This document shows positions 12,241 to 25,966 of a DNA stretch of 64,000 nt, in pieces. The first letter of the stretch is position 1. Each line of letters starts with the position of its first letter. The position numbers were made by a program, and so were the translations under genes. The DNA comes from Pyrus communis (taxonomy: Eukaryota > Streptophyta > Magnoliopsida > Rosales > Rosaceae). Location: the NCBI RefSeq assembly GCF_963583255.1, contig NC_084813.1, positions 4,864,001 through 4,928,000 of the forward strand. The letters are read 5' to 3'. The notes below the pieces were generated by a model, which was not told the origin of the DNA, searched no databases, and saw only the letters and a program-made list of their open reading frames with translations.

Positions 12241-15200
12241 ATGGCAGTGGCTATGGCTTCTTGCAGCGTTGGGGTTAACTTGAACAGTAACTCCAGTTTG
12301 AAAAGATCCCTTGCAATTCCAGCACCAACTGAGGCTATGGCAGTAGCCTCCTTTGGGTTTGCTCCTAAAAGCTTCTGCACTGTGCACAAGGGAAGGTAAT
12401 GCTTCTTTTTTGCTCACTGTTTTGTTGAAATTTTGTTGGTTTTTTATTTGCTTTAATGGGTTTGTTTACTTTCTTAGATTGTTTCCAGAAATTGATTTTT
12501 TTTTTTTTGTGTGTACAAAAAGTGATGAAATGGGTCCACTATTACTTTATTTTCCTATTAAAATCTTTGGTTTTCTATTGTTGTTTGGTTCTTTACCTCA
12601 TTTGAATTTTCTAGTAATATGAGGTCTGAATTATATATGCTCATTGTATGAATGAAGTCTGTTTTGCACATCAGGTTATTGCCATTAGCATGACCTCTGC
12701 ATCTTAGTTTATTGTGGCTGATTTGTTCACTTAACAAGTTTTGATAAGTGATTTTTTCAATATATAACCGAATTATCATGTCTTTTGCACTTGAGGTTGG
12801 AATTATCCGATATCGTCCGACCTCTGTTTATCTACCAGCTGTTGAACCTTTGAGTCCAAGTCCTCGATTGTGGCTTGAACTCAACGTTCCCTAGCGAGCT
12901 TACAGATTTTTAGTCGTAGTGTGTTTAACACATTTACTATTATTGAGGTATGCAAGCATTAAAGTTGGGGTCTTGCATAGTTGCTATTCTTTATCTTAGA
13001 AAGTGTATGTGCAATCTATGACAGATTAACATCTTCGTCAACCTCAATTACTCCACGAGCAGCTGTGGAGGTATTCTAAAAAATTGTTTTGTAATTGGTA
13101 ATTACTGAATATCAACTTGCTGAATACTTCATTTTTGTACTGGGTTTTTTATGTTGGAAAATAGGATGGTAAAACTGATGGAAGTCCAAGCGAAACTGAC
13201 ACCGTTCCGATTCCTAAAGTTATTATTGACCAAGATTCTGATCCAGATGCAACGGTGGTGGAGATAACCTTTGGAGACCGGCTTGGAGCTCTTCTTGATA
13301 CTGTATGGAGCATTACTTACGACTTTCAACAATATTTTTATCTTTTGTTTTCTCCTGTATAGATTTTCATATATTTGTTTGAATGATCTATCGTCATCTT
13401 TATGTCTGAACGTAGATGATAGCATAGATTAATTATCATTAACTGAATCACCAGATGAGTGCGCTTAGAAACCTCGGCCTGAATGTTGTCAAGGCCAATG
13501 TCTATTTGGATTCTTGTGGGAAGCATAACAAGTTTGCCATCACTAGAGTGTGAGTATACTTCACAAGCCTCATGCCCTTGCATTGAGTATAGTTTTGCCT
13601 TGTTGCTATGACGTTGTTATTATTTGTCAATTTGCAATTGATTTCAATGATCTCTTTTCTGCTTCTTCTACTTCTTTGTCCGGCTTTAATTTCCCTTCCC
13701 TTGTTGTGCATGGAACTCCCATACTTGTGGTATAATTGTTTTCTCATTGGATTTATGTGCTGAAGAAAAAAAAGTTTTCCTTAAAGGGCATTAAAAATAT
13801 TGCTTCCAGTTAAATCATCAACCTTCTATTTTGGTGGATTAACGGGTCAGTACTTCCAATAGCTGTTTTGTACTCATTTTCTGGTGGGGTTTGTTTGCAG
13901 TGATACTGGTAGGAAAGTAGAAGATCCAGAACTACTTGAGGCTATTCGATTGACAATTATAAATAATCTGATAGAGTATCATCCGGTAATCTTTCTTAAA
14001 CATTTCCATTTGTTCTTGAGATAGTATCTGGTGGAATATCTTCAGGATTTCTGCATTTTGTAAGCTTTATTAGTGAATTAAATTTGTTGTTAGGAATCAA
14101 GTTCCCAGTTAGCGATGGGAGCAGCATTTGGAATTGTGCCTCCACAAGAACAGGTTTTCTTGCAATTTATTAAATTTTCAAACTTTCTGTGGGGAGACTG
14201 TTTGTGCAAAGGTTGGTTAGTTCAAGTTTCCCATTTTCACGTTCTAGCACACACATAATTCATGTGTCATGTTTTGAGGAAATTCTCATTTGAAGTTCAC
14301 TTCGTAAGCATTTTTTTCTTCCAATTGTAGTCATTCTAGAGTCATTTCTCTCCTTAATGAAGATTATGAATTTTTGGGAATAATTTTTTTTGCCTATCAC
14401 CGTTTGATTTTGTTCACCCATAAGGTAATTAACATATTGACTTGACACTCGGCTAATGTGGTAGCATCTTAACTTCCAAAGAGTCTTGTTTACTTTTACG
14501 CCAAGCTGTTTGATCCATACCTAGTCATCATTTTTTCATGATCGTATCCCTAGCAATTTTCTTGATTCAAACCTATATTTAATTTTTCAGGTTGATGTGG
14601 ACATAGCAACCCACATAAGCGTCAACGATGATGGCCCCACCCGAAGGTAATGTGTGTCATTCTTTTTCGATAGGATGGGCTTCTAAAACCCCATAGTCAA
14701 TTCCTATGCCAAAAATTGTTGCGCCAGCAGGCACACAATAGTCTTCAATTGTTATGCATGAGTGACATCGCGTTTGAATGAATGTGTTCAGCTAATATTG
14801 GGTTTCTGCAGTTTGCTTTACGTGGAGTCAGCAGATCGCCCTGGATTACTGGTGGATCTTGTAAAGATTATAATTGACATTAATGTTGCTGTTGAATCAG
14901 GAGAATTCGACACAGAGGTGTGCTCTTTTCTCACCTAAAGTTGCAGCTTCAATTTATCCTTTTCTCATTTTTTTTTTTTTTTTTTTGGGTCTCTAGTATC
15001 CATGTGTATGGAGCTCATCTCTATTATTATTTTCTTTTAGTTTTTGGTAACCAAGTCCATGCTAATTCTTGTCTCGGAATTAGGGGTTGTTGGCAAAGGC
15101 AAAATTTCATGTTAACTACAGGGGTAAACCCCTTATCAAGCCTCTTCAGCAGGTAAAGTTAGAATTACGGCAATGTTAGAGCATTGGATTTAATATATGA

Positions 15201-15444
15201 TAGCGGTAGATGTGGTGAAAGCTAACTGTTTTCTTGTTTTCTAAGAGAGAGTTTCATCATTCACCAACTTCAACTTTACAATCTGATTAATTCCGAAATA
15301 GACTTCTGTTTTCGTGTGTTCTGTTACAAATTAAAAGATGACGTCTGAGATTACTGACAGTAGAACTTGCAATTTTTTTAGGTTCTTGCTAACAGTTTAC
15401 GATATTACTTGAGGCGACCAGCAACTGAGGAGGCGAGTTTTTGA
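12241..15444 (+). CDS. ACR11: Chloroplast ACT-domain repeat protein, ACR11 type
   Basis: Ten exons join in phase: 12241-12395, 13025-13070, 13165-13302, 13455-13549, 13901-13985, 14094-14153, 14591-14646, 14812-14917, 15084-15152 and 15382-15444, giving 290 aa. The first 60 or so residues are rich in Ala, Ser and Thr with few acids, as in a plastid transit peptide. ACT domain 1 starts near residue 97 ([17 protein letters not shown]) and ACT domain 2 near 212 ([20 protein letters not shown]). The Arabidopsis ACR11 protein is linked to plastid glutamine synthetase and glutamate synthase and acts as an amino-acid sensor; that role is family knowledge. ACT domains usually bind amino acids at the turn after the DRPGLL-type motif, which is intact here. 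ACR12 is the alternative assignment, but the linker and C-terminus look more like ACR11. I see no damage. Confidence 0.93.
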
Positions 15445-17942
15445 GCCAAATGTAGATAATATTCAGGAAGTATACTTGGAATTTCCAAAACTAAGCTGAG
15501 GGAAATTCTGGAACATTGTCGCAGTATTTTGTTCAGTTGAAGGATAAATGGATCAGAAATTGATACAAGAGTCGGATAATGTTATGCAAAAAAAGCTTTA
15601 AATTCAATACCAATGTAAAATGTTTGTCCAAATTGTTGTAATGATATCATAGTTACCCTTCTTTTGTTTTTTGGTAACCCATTCCTTCATCTCATGGTTC
15701 ATTTTCAAAAGCTGCTTCATGGACACGTATTTGTTGTTCTGACATTTAGCAAGGAATGGAATGTCCGGTACATTTATTTTTCACGAGTGAACGGTTGATG
15801 CTTGATAAAATGAGATTTAGTTAAACCTTAACCGTTCCTTTTAGTCCTTTCATGCGCAGGAGAGCAAGGCTCTAGCTAGAATATTATAAGAAATTTGACA
15901 CGGGTCAGTGGGTCTCAAGTCAACAACATTTTATCTTTCTTTTCTGTTGCTCTCAACTAGCCTCCAGTTATGTGGTGGGTAGCAATGCAACGGTCTCAAA
16001 ATTGACCCGTATGAACGCGAGGATGACATATATTGTGATGAAGTCGATTATTAATTGTGGTTGCCATTGTGATTTCGTGGCTTCTGTTGAGTGAATCATC
16101 TCGTTGTAGACGAAGCATAAACAAACGATATTATCTACATTACAGGAGAGATGGTGGGTTTAGTCTCATAATACGCTAGTAATAATGTGGTTTAAATTCG
16201 TTTTTGGTGAGAATCGAATCTAAGATCTCTCACTTATAAGTGAAGAAGAATATAATTAAATTGTAGTACTAAGTAACAGATAAACTTACTATTAGGTACA
16301 TACTTCTTGCACATCAAAGTACATTCTTCTTGCGTTTTCTAGAACAACGCATATTAACACACGTAAAGGTGGGCTAGGTGGCAATTTGCACTTAATGATT
16401 GGTTTCGAGTCCGCCTGCGAAACCGTTAGATATCCGTCAACAAAACTGTTTTTGTAACTTCGTCAAAATGAAAACCTCCATCCCTCCATCCCTCACCGCC
16501 ATCTGATCCCTCACCTCCCTCCACGACCCTCTCAACTCCTTGATTTTGAACACGAAACTCGTCGTCGATCTTGTCGATATCTTTGAGATCTTATATTAGT
16601 TAATTCAGAACTTGAAGTCATAAAAGAAATGCAATCATAGGTATCTGTACGAGAAAAAAACACACCTACACCATTAATAGATTTTCCCAAGGTTTTTAGC
16701 TATAATTCTAAACTTATCATCCAATGACACACGTACGGAATCTGATAGAGACCCTCATGTACTTCTTGCATCGCTTCTCCCTCCCTTTATTCTTATTTTT
16801 CTTCATGTTATCCTGTCATGTTATTCTTTCATTTGAAGCATATATTGCAATAAGTGGCACCAATATGTTCACACTCTTTTGATATTTCAATGATCAATAT
16901 TGAGAATGAATCCAACGTTGAGAAAAGAATGACTTTGTAAGTGCTTCAAAAGAATTGAGTTATTCCTTATATTACCAATTGGTTTTATATTGTAACATTA
17001 ACTTTCTTCATGGTATTATAGAAGGTTGGCCACACCTACTTCACGCCACTCAATTTTTGTTGTCCACGTGTAAGGCCAGAAAATTCAGCACACGTGAAAT
17101 GGCGTATTGAAAATGAATCACACATTGAAAAAGACTTCCATGTGCTTATAAAGAGTTAAGATACTCTTCATATTAATAATTTGTTTTATGGTATAACCTC
17201 AACTTTCTTCATCAAATAAACAAGAAAATGAATCTAAGAAAAGAAAATTGGGGGTGCTTTTTTCAGTTTTTAATTAGTTTTAGTGAAATTCTATTTATGT
17301 AGTAGGGTTGCCTATCGTTTAGCAAAGGTTGCACTGTCCATCATTAATGCATTAATGCAATAATGTGGTACATAGGTGTATGGTTCATCAAATAGTCTCC
17401 CATTGTATTTTTAGATTTATTGTTAAAAGATATATCCGAACTATGCCACTTAATACTACAGACAAATGGTTTTCTCATTCACTTGTAATGAGAAATCTTA
17501 AGTTCGATTCCTGTTAACGACGAATTTGTAAGGCTACTCCATTGTAAGATTTCGCCCGCTTCATCATTCCTTACTCTAGAGAATATCATATGTATTAAAA
17601 AAATACCCAAACTACATAATTGTTGGTGGGTGGAACCGTCGTTATCTTATCTTCAACTAGTTTGAAAGTCCCAACAAGATCTTAATGACGCCACAATAAT
17701 TTTGCATCCTATCTTCATGTAAGATTACGTTTTTATAATGAATATCATACATGAATATCATACTTTCTCAACAAAAAAAATAAAATTAAAATCTGGCAAT
17801 CAAACTTTAAAATTAATATAAAGTTCATAGAATTGTATTCTTATTCACAATACTTATGGATAACATTCCATATTAATGACTGCTACCAAGCCTTTTATGG
17901 TGGGAACATGCATGCCCTTCTTTCAAAATGGCAGGGCATCAC
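15445..17942. other. Intergenic DNA between ACR11 and the 4CL 3' end
   Basis: No gene is supported. A diverged direct duplication is visible: about 16900-17010 (gttgagaaaagaatgac, then ttaactttcttcat) resembles 17105-17215 (cattgaaaaagac, then ctcaactttcttcat). A dispersed motif, gaatctaagatctctcactt near 16213, also occurs near 62825 and in part near 3675. ACR11 and 4CL are convergent, so this space must hold both 3' ends. Confidence 0.45.
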
Positions 17943-20900
17943 TCAGTTTGGAAACCCAGCGGCAAGCTTTGCTCTCAAGTCCTTCCGCAAGATTTTGCCC
18001 GACGGTGACTTCGGAATGGCTTCGATGAAAAATACTCGATTTATTCTTTTATAAAATACAACCTGCATACAACACACAAAAAGGTCAGTGGCACTGGCAG
18101 ATCAATTAGACAACCTGCCATAACAAAATTCAATTAACACACAATTCTCTACAGTGCTCTGAAATATCAGATATTTTAGAATTTTCAACCATTCAAAAAT
18201 ACGAAATCATGAACAGATGGTGCCCATGTTACAAAAACACGTCAACCTTTTACTGAACCCTACCAAAGTTAATTTTGGAGCAATAGTTTTCTTGTATGGG
18301 GTCGGTTTTGATTGCGGACAAATAATATAATCCTTTTTTAGGTGGTCATTTTTGGATTTGATGTGACATGAAACCCTAAGCATCTCACAATTTAGATCTG
18401 GATGATGCCATTCAACCAGTTAGGCAGACTGTTATGTTTGACATTTTCGTTGCTATTAGCCCTATTGGCAATGTGATATGTATGTTTGTTTTATATAGTT
18501 TTGGAGTTTTTCATAATTCACAAGGACCTTAGATGCCCTAACGACTCTGCATATATTCATAGAATCAAACCATCTATGATCACACACATTTCCCACTTTA
18601 ATGAGTTATTCTCAGATAAGTAGCAGTGGGAATTTTCTTGTCTAGTGGTGGATAAGTGACATGTATTATTTGGTAAAACATAATATGTATTACGAATCTA
18701 GTAAATTATAAATAAAAACTTGTAAACATTGATGTGTTTTTTTTTTTTTTTTTTTCTTTTTTTGATCAAACATTGATGTGTTTTTTACCAACCTCATGTG
18801 GACCTGGAATATGCTTGTAGGTAGGGTGGGGGAAATAGGACTGCTAACCAGAAAATGTGTGTGTGTGTCCAGTAAATATTTAAAAATAATAGTTTGCAAG
18901 ATTTAAAGGAATATTAAAAGTAGTAAAAAACTTTACCTGTTTAGAGATAAATTGCTTGACTTCGTCCTCAGTCAGCTGAGAATTATTTGACCTTACTACA
19001 AATGCAACCGGAACCTCTCCAGCTGCCTCATCCTTCATTCTGAAGTCACATAAATTGCACATGAAGGTTTAGTATATAACCAAATGGTATCATGCCAAAA
19101 TAATTATAAAATTATTGTATGGGTCGGTCATATATATTTTGAATATTGAAGGTATCCCAACACATTGATGGTAGTCTAATCTCTATTCCCATGCAGCCCT
19201 GATACCACATGAGTCGGCATCATACTTTTGGCTCTAAGCTAAACGGAACGCAAAAGCAGAGCCGGTGGCCCTAAAAATGAATCTGTAGGAGTTTGAACGA
19301 AACCCGATCATATATATTTTATTCTCACAATATAAACACGATTGTTTGGGTTAATGACTTACGGGACAACAGCAGCATCAGAAACACTAGGATGGGTGAT
19401 GAGCAAGGCTTCAAGTTCAGCAGGGGCCACTTGAAACCCTTTGTATTTGATCAGTTCCTTCAACCGATCGACAATGAAGAGCTCATCATCATCATCAATG
19501 AAGCCTATATCACCGGTGTGTAGCCAACCTTCCTTGTCTATGGTTGTCCTTGTCGACTCCGGATCATTAAGATAACCTGATAATTTTCGGCATAAAAAAT
19601 CATATTTAATTGCTACGTACAACTATAACAGTCTTTTTAGTAATAATAATAGTAATACTAAAAATAAAAATAATAGTAATAATAATAATATATACAGTTA
19701 GAATCCGGGTACACACATTTTGACACAAATTTTTGTGAGGTAGAACTTAATATATATTACCTTTCATGATCTGGTCACCTCTAATGCAAATCTCTCCAGG
19801 CTGGTTGCGTGGCAAAGAAGCACTAGATTCAGGATCAACGATCTTGAGCTCTGCATTTCGGACGACGGTGCCACATCCACCTGGTTTGACCTCGAAGGGT
19901 TGCTTGGCAAATGCCAATGACATGGTCAATACTGGCCCTGCCTCTGTCATTCCATATCCCTGCAAATGATGATTATACTATTTAATTAAATGCTTAATCA
20001 TGATATATCTACATGAGAAGCCTGAAAATCAAACCACACAGGCTACATATAGAAATGTCTCTGTCACATTCTGAAGTCATCCTTTGAACAATACATGAAC
20101 AAATTGCTTATATTATATACCATCTCTCCCATTTAATTAATTAGTCAAATAATCTTTACTCGGAAGCTTCAAATAATAAGGAGAAGTATTAAAATACGGA
20201 ACATAAGCAAGCTAGTTGTTTTTATGTAAATTCATTGGAATAGATTACATATATAATAATAAGTTTCTATGCAAGTAATTAATTATCTTGGTGGTTAGAA
20301 CATTTCTCTATAATTAACTGCTGCCCGAATTCAAATTGTCTTGTTTCCTTGGTGTGTGTAAATGTAGAATATTGCTCTAGAAAAAATAATACTAAATTTT
20401 AGTAATTTTTTTGAAAACTGTGATAAAAATTTCTGTTAATTATTAATGTTCTATATCTCAACAAAAGAAGGAAAAAAAATATGTTTTTGGTAATTAAAAA
20501 AAAAAAAGAAAAGAAATATGCCTAAAAACTTGTCACGTGTGAATGATACATACATCTTTCGTTTTCATCTTGTAACAGTACAATATTGTTGGGAATAATT
20601 AAAGTGTTAGGTAAACTCATTAATCAATTAAATCTTCCTCACGTCATGTTTTTTGTTGTAATTCCTATATTAACGGGTGACCATCAAAATCGTATCGTGT
20701 TTTATAAATTACGTTAAATTATTTGTTTCTCCATTTTTGGTTGCCTGTCAACTAAACATTTAAATAATCAATATTTTTAGATTGTGGGCAAGATACCTTA
20801 TCTTTCCTATGATTATATTTTCAGTCTCTGATTGGGAAATATTGAACGGTTTGGAGCTAACATATATTTGATATAACTATATATTTACATTAAAAGTTAG

Positions 20901-22799
20901 AGGAATAAAGTAGTTTTGAATTCATTCAAGAGATTCGAACCTAAACTCTGTTATTTATAAACAAAGATGAATATCACTATACTTATTTTGTAGTTTTAAG
21001 TGGCTTGTAGGTAACAAGATTTAGAAGTAAAACATGAGGATGAAATGGAGTCCCTTATGCCCAACCAAATACATTATGGTTGGTAACTTGGCAAGACATT
21101 AATCTATGCTAACCACTCACAAATGTGCAACGCATCAATCAATTATCAAATTCTTATATTTGCAAACATATTTAATATGTTGCAAAAATTAGTTACCTTA
21201 AAGAAGAGTAATGCTATTCATATCATATTTTTATACCACATTTCTATACCCCTGACATATGATGTGGACAGCCACATCATTTGAAAAATTTACAAAACCC
21301 ACAATCATTATTTAATTAACTAATTTTTCTTAATTATTAGTTTATTAAAGAATGAACTAAATTTAAAAATCTAATTAATTCAAATGATGTGGCTATCTAC
21401 ATCAAATGCCACCTAAGGTGGTATGAAAATATGGTACAAAAACATGGTATGAGTAAATAAAGTGAACCAGGAGAAAATTAAGATACATTAATCCTAGATC
21501 ATGATTTGGATTATCTACTTGTATTTTTTATTTTTTTATTTTTACTTCGATTGTTTTACCAAAAATGTTACGAAAACGCATTTATGTTACAAAATGCATT
21601 TATGTGTACCATAAATGTTAAGAAAACGTATTTACATGTATCAGATATCACATTTAGTACTAAAGACTTTTAAAATCACACTTTTTATTAGAATTGTAAA
21701 ATGTAGTTGTTTGAAGCATAAATATACACGATACGACATTGAGAAAAAAAAAAACATATACGAATATAGAATGTATTAACTGTGTACGTACCTGACCAAG
21801 TGTGACATTGGGAAACTTGGCTCTCACAGTATCCTCAAGCTCCTTCCCAAGGGGTGCCCCACCACATTTAAGCACTCGAATTGACGACAAATCGTACTTA
21901 TCAAGATCGGGAAACTTGGCAATGGCCAACACGATCGGCGGCACGATCGGTGCAATACTAACCTTGTACTTTTCGATCAACCCCAACAGAGAAACAATCT
22001 CAAATTTGTTCATCATCAAAATGGCAGCTCCGGCTCGAAGTCCACAAAGCAATACCGAGTTCAAAGAATAAATATGAAAAAGTGGCAGCACGCATAAGAC
22101 GACGTCGTCGGTGCTATAATACAAGTTGGGATTTTCCCCGTCCACCTGCTGAGCAACGCTTGTCACAAGACCCTTGTGCGTTAGCATCACCCCCTTAGGC
22201 AAGCCTGTCGTCCCGGACGAGTAGGGTAGAGCGACGACGTCGTCTGGTCTGATGTCAACCTCCGGCATGTCGTTTTCATCGGCTTGAAGAAGCTCGGAGA
22301 AATGCAAACAGCTCGGATCAGGCGGAGAGTCGACGCACATTAGCTTAATGTCGTGAACATCGTCACTTGATGAGGATAAGTCCTTGACCTTGTCGTAGTA
22401 GCACGCTAAGGTGATGATGAGTTTAGCTTTTGAGGCCTTGGCCTGCTTTAAGATCTCGGCGGGTGTGAAGAAAGGGTTCGCCGCGGTTGTCATAGCGCCG
22501 CGAAAGGAGGCTCCGAGGACGGCGAAGGCGAACGCTGGGGAGTTGGGGAGCAAGAGCATGATGACGTCGCCTTGTTGGATTCCAAGCTTGTTGAGCCCTG
22601 ACGCGACTCTGCGCGCGTTAAGTTCCACATCGGCGAAGGTGTATATGTCTCCGGTGGCGCCGTCGATGATACAGGGCTTAGAGCTCGAGTGGTTTTTGTT
22701 GTGGAGGCAGTAGGAGTGGAGAGGGAGGTGTTTTGGGATGGGGATGTCGGGGAGTTTGGACCGGTAAACGATGTCGTTTGGGATAGTTTCTACAGCCAT
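17943..22799 (-). CDS. 4CL: 4-coumarate:CoA ligase (class I type)
   Basis: Five exons on the - strand join in phase: 22799-21792, 19959-19761, 19576-19363, 19039-18937 and 18062-17943, giving 547 aa, the usual 4CL length. It activates hydroxycinnamic acids to CoA thioesters for lignin and flavonoids. Box [12 protein letters not shown], is at 194-204 and box II, GEICIRG, at 391-397. The adenylation motif [10 protein letters not shown] is at 338-347 and the catalytic lysine motif [11 protein letters not shown] is near the C-terminus. The pocket motif HIYSLNS and the adjacent Val-Leu of GPVL fit an enzyme for coumarate, caffeate and ferulate. The intact Val-Leu argues against sinapate use. The first intron is 1.8 kb and contains a MITE. 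There is no peroxisomal SKL-type end, which argues against a 4CL-like jasmonate-type enzyme. All motifs are intact. Confidence 0.95.
18739..18764. repeat. Poly(T) tract in 4CL intron 4
   Basis: A run of T interrupted by one C. It lies in the last intron of the 4CL gene, which is transcribed from the other strand as A. Confidence 0.8.
21208..21459. mobile_element. Palindromic MITE in 4CL intron 1
   Basis: The left end gtaatgctattcatatcata pairs with the right end near 21441-21459 (acatggtatgagtaaata). The inner parts also pair: gatgtggacagccacatcat near 21260 against caaatgatgtggctatctac near 21381. It inserted into the first intron of the 4CL gene without touching splice sites. Confidence 0.65.
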
Positions 22800-23310
22800 C
22801 TCTTGGAAAAATGGGATTATCCAATGAGAAAAAAGACACGAAAATTGTTGGTTTATTTTGAGCTGAATTGGTGCTTGAGGGAAGAGGGGAGGTCAGTAGG
22901 GGTTCTTCATATACAACTGGCTGTGTGGTTGGTGGGGGGGAGGGAAATGGGATTATGGAATTGTTTGGGGGGGGAAACCGTGATAGTGAAAGATTGGAAA
23001 TTTGATAATACACATTCGGGGTTGGTGGTGATAGGTGACTGGAGGCGGAAGGGATGAGTGCATGGAGTTTGGTTGGTGAAAGTGGGTTTGGATGGTGGCG
23101 GTAGGTCAGGACAATTTCCAAAGGCAAAGGCTTTATTACACCAACCACTGGCTGACAATGGAATTGGTGTCCGCGAAGACCATACTGCCCTTTACCTACT
23201 ACTACAACCACATGATTTAGGAGATGCGAGTCTCAGAGCTTCTTGGTCGGAAAGTGAATTTCACAACTCAAGATTTAAGAAAATACCAGGCTTGGAATTC
23301 TATTAAAATT
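22800..23310 (-). promoter_or_regulatory. 4CL promoter with cluster of AC elements
   Basis: Upstream of the - strand ATG at 22799 are several AC-type MYB sites. On the - strand ACCAACC occurs at 22933-22927, 23026-23020 and 23077-23071, and ACCTACC at 23106-23100. On the + strand ACCAACC occurs at 23140-23146. A TATA-like tatatgaa lies on the - strand near 22915-22908. AC elements drive xylem and phenylpropanoid expression through R2R3-MYB factors in 4CL, PAL and CCoAOMT genes of many plants. Five sites within 350 bases of the start are more than I would expect by chance. Confidence 0.7.
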
Positions 23311-24623
23311 CTACTGTATCACTTGCTGTGGTTGAATACTTAATGAATTTACTTTGTGCGGTTAGATTTATACCATTTATATCAAAATTTTCCAAACCAC
23401 ATTTTTTATTGTGAAAATAGAAATATTAATTGCGAAGATTAATTTTCATTACAAATTGTTTCTAAAATTGATACATTTATTAGTGATCAGTTTGATTTAT
23501 GAACTTAAAAATTGATTAATACCGTCTTTCAAGTTAAGTACAAACAACTGAAGGATCTTTTTTTTTTTCCTGGTTGCTGTGCCGAAGAAAATCACAAACC
23601 AACGAATTTACCACTTCTCTTGTTTTCCACGTTTATTACCTTTTACCCGTTCATGTGGAGAGATCTTATCCTTTTTGGCCTAGCTACCTCTTTTTTTTTA
23701 GTGGTTTATTTTACAGTGGAACAACTGCCAACGGAGAAACTCTCTATGGTTACGATGGTTCTACATGTTGGAAAAAATTGGGTCTAATTACTATAATAAA
23801 TCACATAAAAAAATCAAGAAATAATTCATGATATTATATATTACAATCAATCTTGCACATGAGTAACCAATGTTAAAATGAACATGATATAATGGATTAG
23901 AAAAACCTAGAAATACGATTAAGGCAAGTGTTAGATACTCTGTCCTTAAGATAAGTTTATGCCCTACTACGGTGTTCATGATTGATTGGCGCATGTCTCT
24001 CAGTATACAACGACCACGTCCTTGTAATAGAAGCACTTCAAATCACAAGGATGAATCATGATTGTGTTGAAAACCCTCTTGTATGAACTCAATGAAACTC
24101 TCTAATATTTAGTATATTCTATGTATGATTATGTAAAATAATGAAAAGCTCTTTTGTGATTATAGGGGCTTTCCTATTTATAAAATGTGAGATATTTCTT
24201 TGGAAAACATGTGATTATTCATGAAAAGTCAAAAGTTATAACTCTTTATTTGAGTAGACATATATTTCTACCAAAAAACTCCACTTCTAATTTCCATTCA
24301 ATTAAAAAATTTAATATAATAATAATATTATTAAATTTTCCAACACTACAGACTCTCTGGGGTGCAACCAACTTCCAGTGCGAGAACAAGGTTGAGGCTC
24401 CATAAGTCATTTAATCGCGTACTTTGAAGAGACTGCAAGATTTTCAACGTGGTATTATTTTTCCTAGTTTATCTCCTAAACCTACTATTTTATTACTCCT
24501 GTAAAGTTGGAAAGGTCTCCATGTTGCATCTCCTCTTCATGCACAAGCTTCGGCGCTCAGAAAATGTATGCTTTTGGCAACAAGGGATTTTAGAATTTAG
24601 AGCGATTCTCTTCATATCATATT
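23311..24623. other. Intergenic DNA, nothing recognised
   Basis: AT-rich with poly(T) runs. Short open frames near 23512-23831 lack any known domain. Confidence 0.45.
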
Positions 24624-25140
24624 TGTTGGAAGTGTGCCCTAAAATTTAATTATAAGATGATACTTACCGATATTTCATATACTAAACAAATTTAGTTTAA
24701 TACAAGGCACAATTTATTGTTCAAGGCCGTCTTATAAAATGTTATACGCCTAAACAATCATTCCAAAAAAAAAAAAATGTATTAAAAACAGAATGTAATC
24801 TAAAAAAGTTAAATTTAAAAGACCTTTCCCTCTTATAAACGTTTTTTTAAATGTTCTTGATCAAATGATTGTCAATTGGGCATTGACGGTAAGACTAGAA
24901 CATACTATGTGTTCTCTTTTCAGAGAGGGGCTGGTTTCGGGTCATTGATGTGAAAGACACCAAGGCAAGTATGTAGGTGCTCAGTAGAGAGTGAGTTCAT
25001 TGAAAATGATCAAACAAAAGTTCTCATACTCATGTCACATGATAACGCGTTAGTTGGGATAATGCAACGTAGTCCATTGATTTGAGACATCATGGTTATC
25101 TTGTGGATACGTCTTTGATCATTTGATGATTCGTCATAAC
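24624..25140 (+). mobile_element. Probable Copia-type LTR fragment, split by the Tat element
   Basis: The segment starts with tgttggaagtgtgccctaaaa, which I recall as the beginning of a common Copia LTR in dicot trees. It continues through blocks typical of that LTR, such as catactcatgtcacatgata and atcatttgatgattcgtca. At 25140 it is interrupted by the Tat retrotransposon, and its continuation resumes after 36736 (cctagggttaatttgtccc). The right end was not located. The assignment rests on remembered sequence and not on a search. Confidence 0.45.
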
Positions 25141-25803
25141 TGTGGAGCTAAAAATAGTCACAAGGCGACACGTGGATTTTTGGATGAAGAAGACAAAAAT
25201 ACCCTTGGGGTATATCAGGATTCCTACACGCGAGTAGCAGACAATCATTCTCAACCAAGTCAGAAATGCCCAAAAAAGATAACAATTCAAAAATTCATCT
25301 CATCAAATTCTTCTACAAGGTAATTCCTAAAATTTCTTTCACCCCATATATCTTTTACCTAATTTCCCTTTTTTAGCTAAATCAATTAGCTAATTATTAC
25401 ATAACCTAATTATCTATTTATTCTAAATATTCTGTAACCACCAAAACATTCCCCTTATGTTTAATTAGCCAATTAATACCTATTAAAATTGGCTAATTAA
25501 ACCAAAAATTAAAAACCCTCCTAATGGTCGGTCACTCTTTCTCCAAAGAGGACCGGCCTATCCCTATAAATAGGCTCCCATTTCCACCAAAAGATGATTC
25601 CAACACACTTAAAAAAAAAATCTCAAATACTCTCTAAACACTTTTCTCTCTAAATTCTAACTTTGGCATCAGATGTTCTTCCGCCAAAGCCCCCCCCCCA
25701 TTCATCGTGGGCGCATGAGGCTCTTGGCCTTGACCGTAAGGTGTTAGTTGTTTTGTAGGTGCAATTTTGTCCAAGATCAAGGAGGTAGAAATCTGCATCC
25801 ACA
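25141..25803 (+). repeat. 5' LTR of the Tat element
   Basis: 663 bp, TG to CA. It contains a promoter-like tccctataaataggctccc near 25560, the likely TATA box of the sense transcript, and a C run near 25690-25698. Just behind it, attggtgctttcattgagag (25805-25824) is the probable primer-binding site; I could not assign the tRNA with certainty. Confidence 0.92.
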
Positions 25804-25966
25804 AATTGGTGCTTTCATTGAGAGTTGAGATCCATACTCGTAGAATACTCTCGCATAAAAAGGTTTTTCCCTATTTTCTAGTCCATTTGAATATTTTTCA
25901 TACGTTCTTATTATTAGAATTTTTTATTTGCAAGGGTTCTTTGATAAAACGTATAAGAAAAATATA

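Noticed and set aside
22678..23211. 177-residue proline-rich frame on the - strand upstream of 4CL
   Set aside because: It overlaps the 4CL start and promoter; its composition comes from C-rich promoter sequence with AC elements.
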